Of a DNA stretch of 64,000 bases, positions 63,979 to 64,000 are shown piece after piece. Source of the DNA: Peronospora farinosa (taxonomy: Eukaryota > Oomycota > Peronosporomycetes > Peronosporales > Peronosporaceae). Both the position numbers and the translations under genes were made by a program. Position 1 is the stretch's first letter, and every line of letters starts with the position of its first letter. Under the pieces are notes generated by a model. The model saw only the letters and a program-made list of their open reading frames with translations. It made no database searches and was not told where the DNA came from. The DNA is taken from contig CANTFK010000981.1 in the NCBI GenBank assembly GCA_947646735.1, positions 1-64,000 on the forward strand, written 5' to 3'.

Positions 63979-64000
63979 GTAAATTTAAATCTTTTTTATT

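Noticed and set aside
1..64000. tRNA and rRNA genes
   Set aside because: I looked for cloverleaf-like and rRNA-like segments and found none that I could support by eye; a covariance-model search would be needed to exclude them.

Overview
The window looks like part of an oomycete nuclear genome, most likely a downy mildew or close Phytophthora relative. The reasons are a secreted NLP (NPP1-type) protein without the canonical heptapeptide, ankyrin-like proteins built of GHLxVVxWLHxNRxEGCT units, intron-poor genes with introns of about 55-100 bp, and dense nested Ty3/gypsy elements. Genus and species cannot be fixed from sequence alone.

Two compartments are visible. Conserved housekeeping genes lie at 4.4-20.5 kb, 29.8-32.8 kb and 35.1-36.3 kb. 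They are a PRL/PTP4A phosphatase with a CAAX box, two tandem ankyrin-repeat paralogues, a small HABP4/SERBP1-like protein, the tRNA m1A58 methyltransferase catalytic subunit TRM61, an RMND1/DUF155 protein with a homopolymer frameshift, a possible multi-exon membrane protein, a CSB/ERCC6-like SNF2 ATPase, a PRP16/DHX38 spliceosomal helicase, a Cpn10 co-chaperonin, a transportin-3/importin-13-like karyopherin and a two-CHORD protein. A divergent NLP effector gene with a decayed partial copy beside it lies at 37.6-38.4 kb, at the edge of the repeats. Several exon structures were worked out from splice signals and protein-frame continuity.

The rest (1-2.6 kb, 21.3-29.4 kb, 39.7-64 kb) is LTR-retrotransposon territory. 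The best-preserved copy, element B (40059-48208), has 609-bp LTRs and a CTGCC target duplication. It lies inside an older solo LTR of its own family in the opposite orientation, and that LTR lies inside the 3' LTR of a third, minus-strand element (D). A solo LTR at 59069-59528 has a perfect ATAGC duplication.

The most interesting signal is a long ORF antisense to pol, between the end of pol and the 3' LTR, whose C-terminal part overlaps the integrase chromodomain on the other strand. It is intact in element B (459 codons, 46114-47493, minus) and decayed in family members A and C. An analogous antisense coding remnant occupies the same place in element D. A third related remnant (57.0-58.8 kb) and possibly two more (60.2-62.2 kb; 23.1-24.0 kb) lie in other element fragments. 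The antisense protein has an acidic, Ser-rich N-terminus, a conserved FPIP-containing block, a Pro/Gln-rich linker and a probable coiled coil, and it is not recognisable as gag, pol or env.
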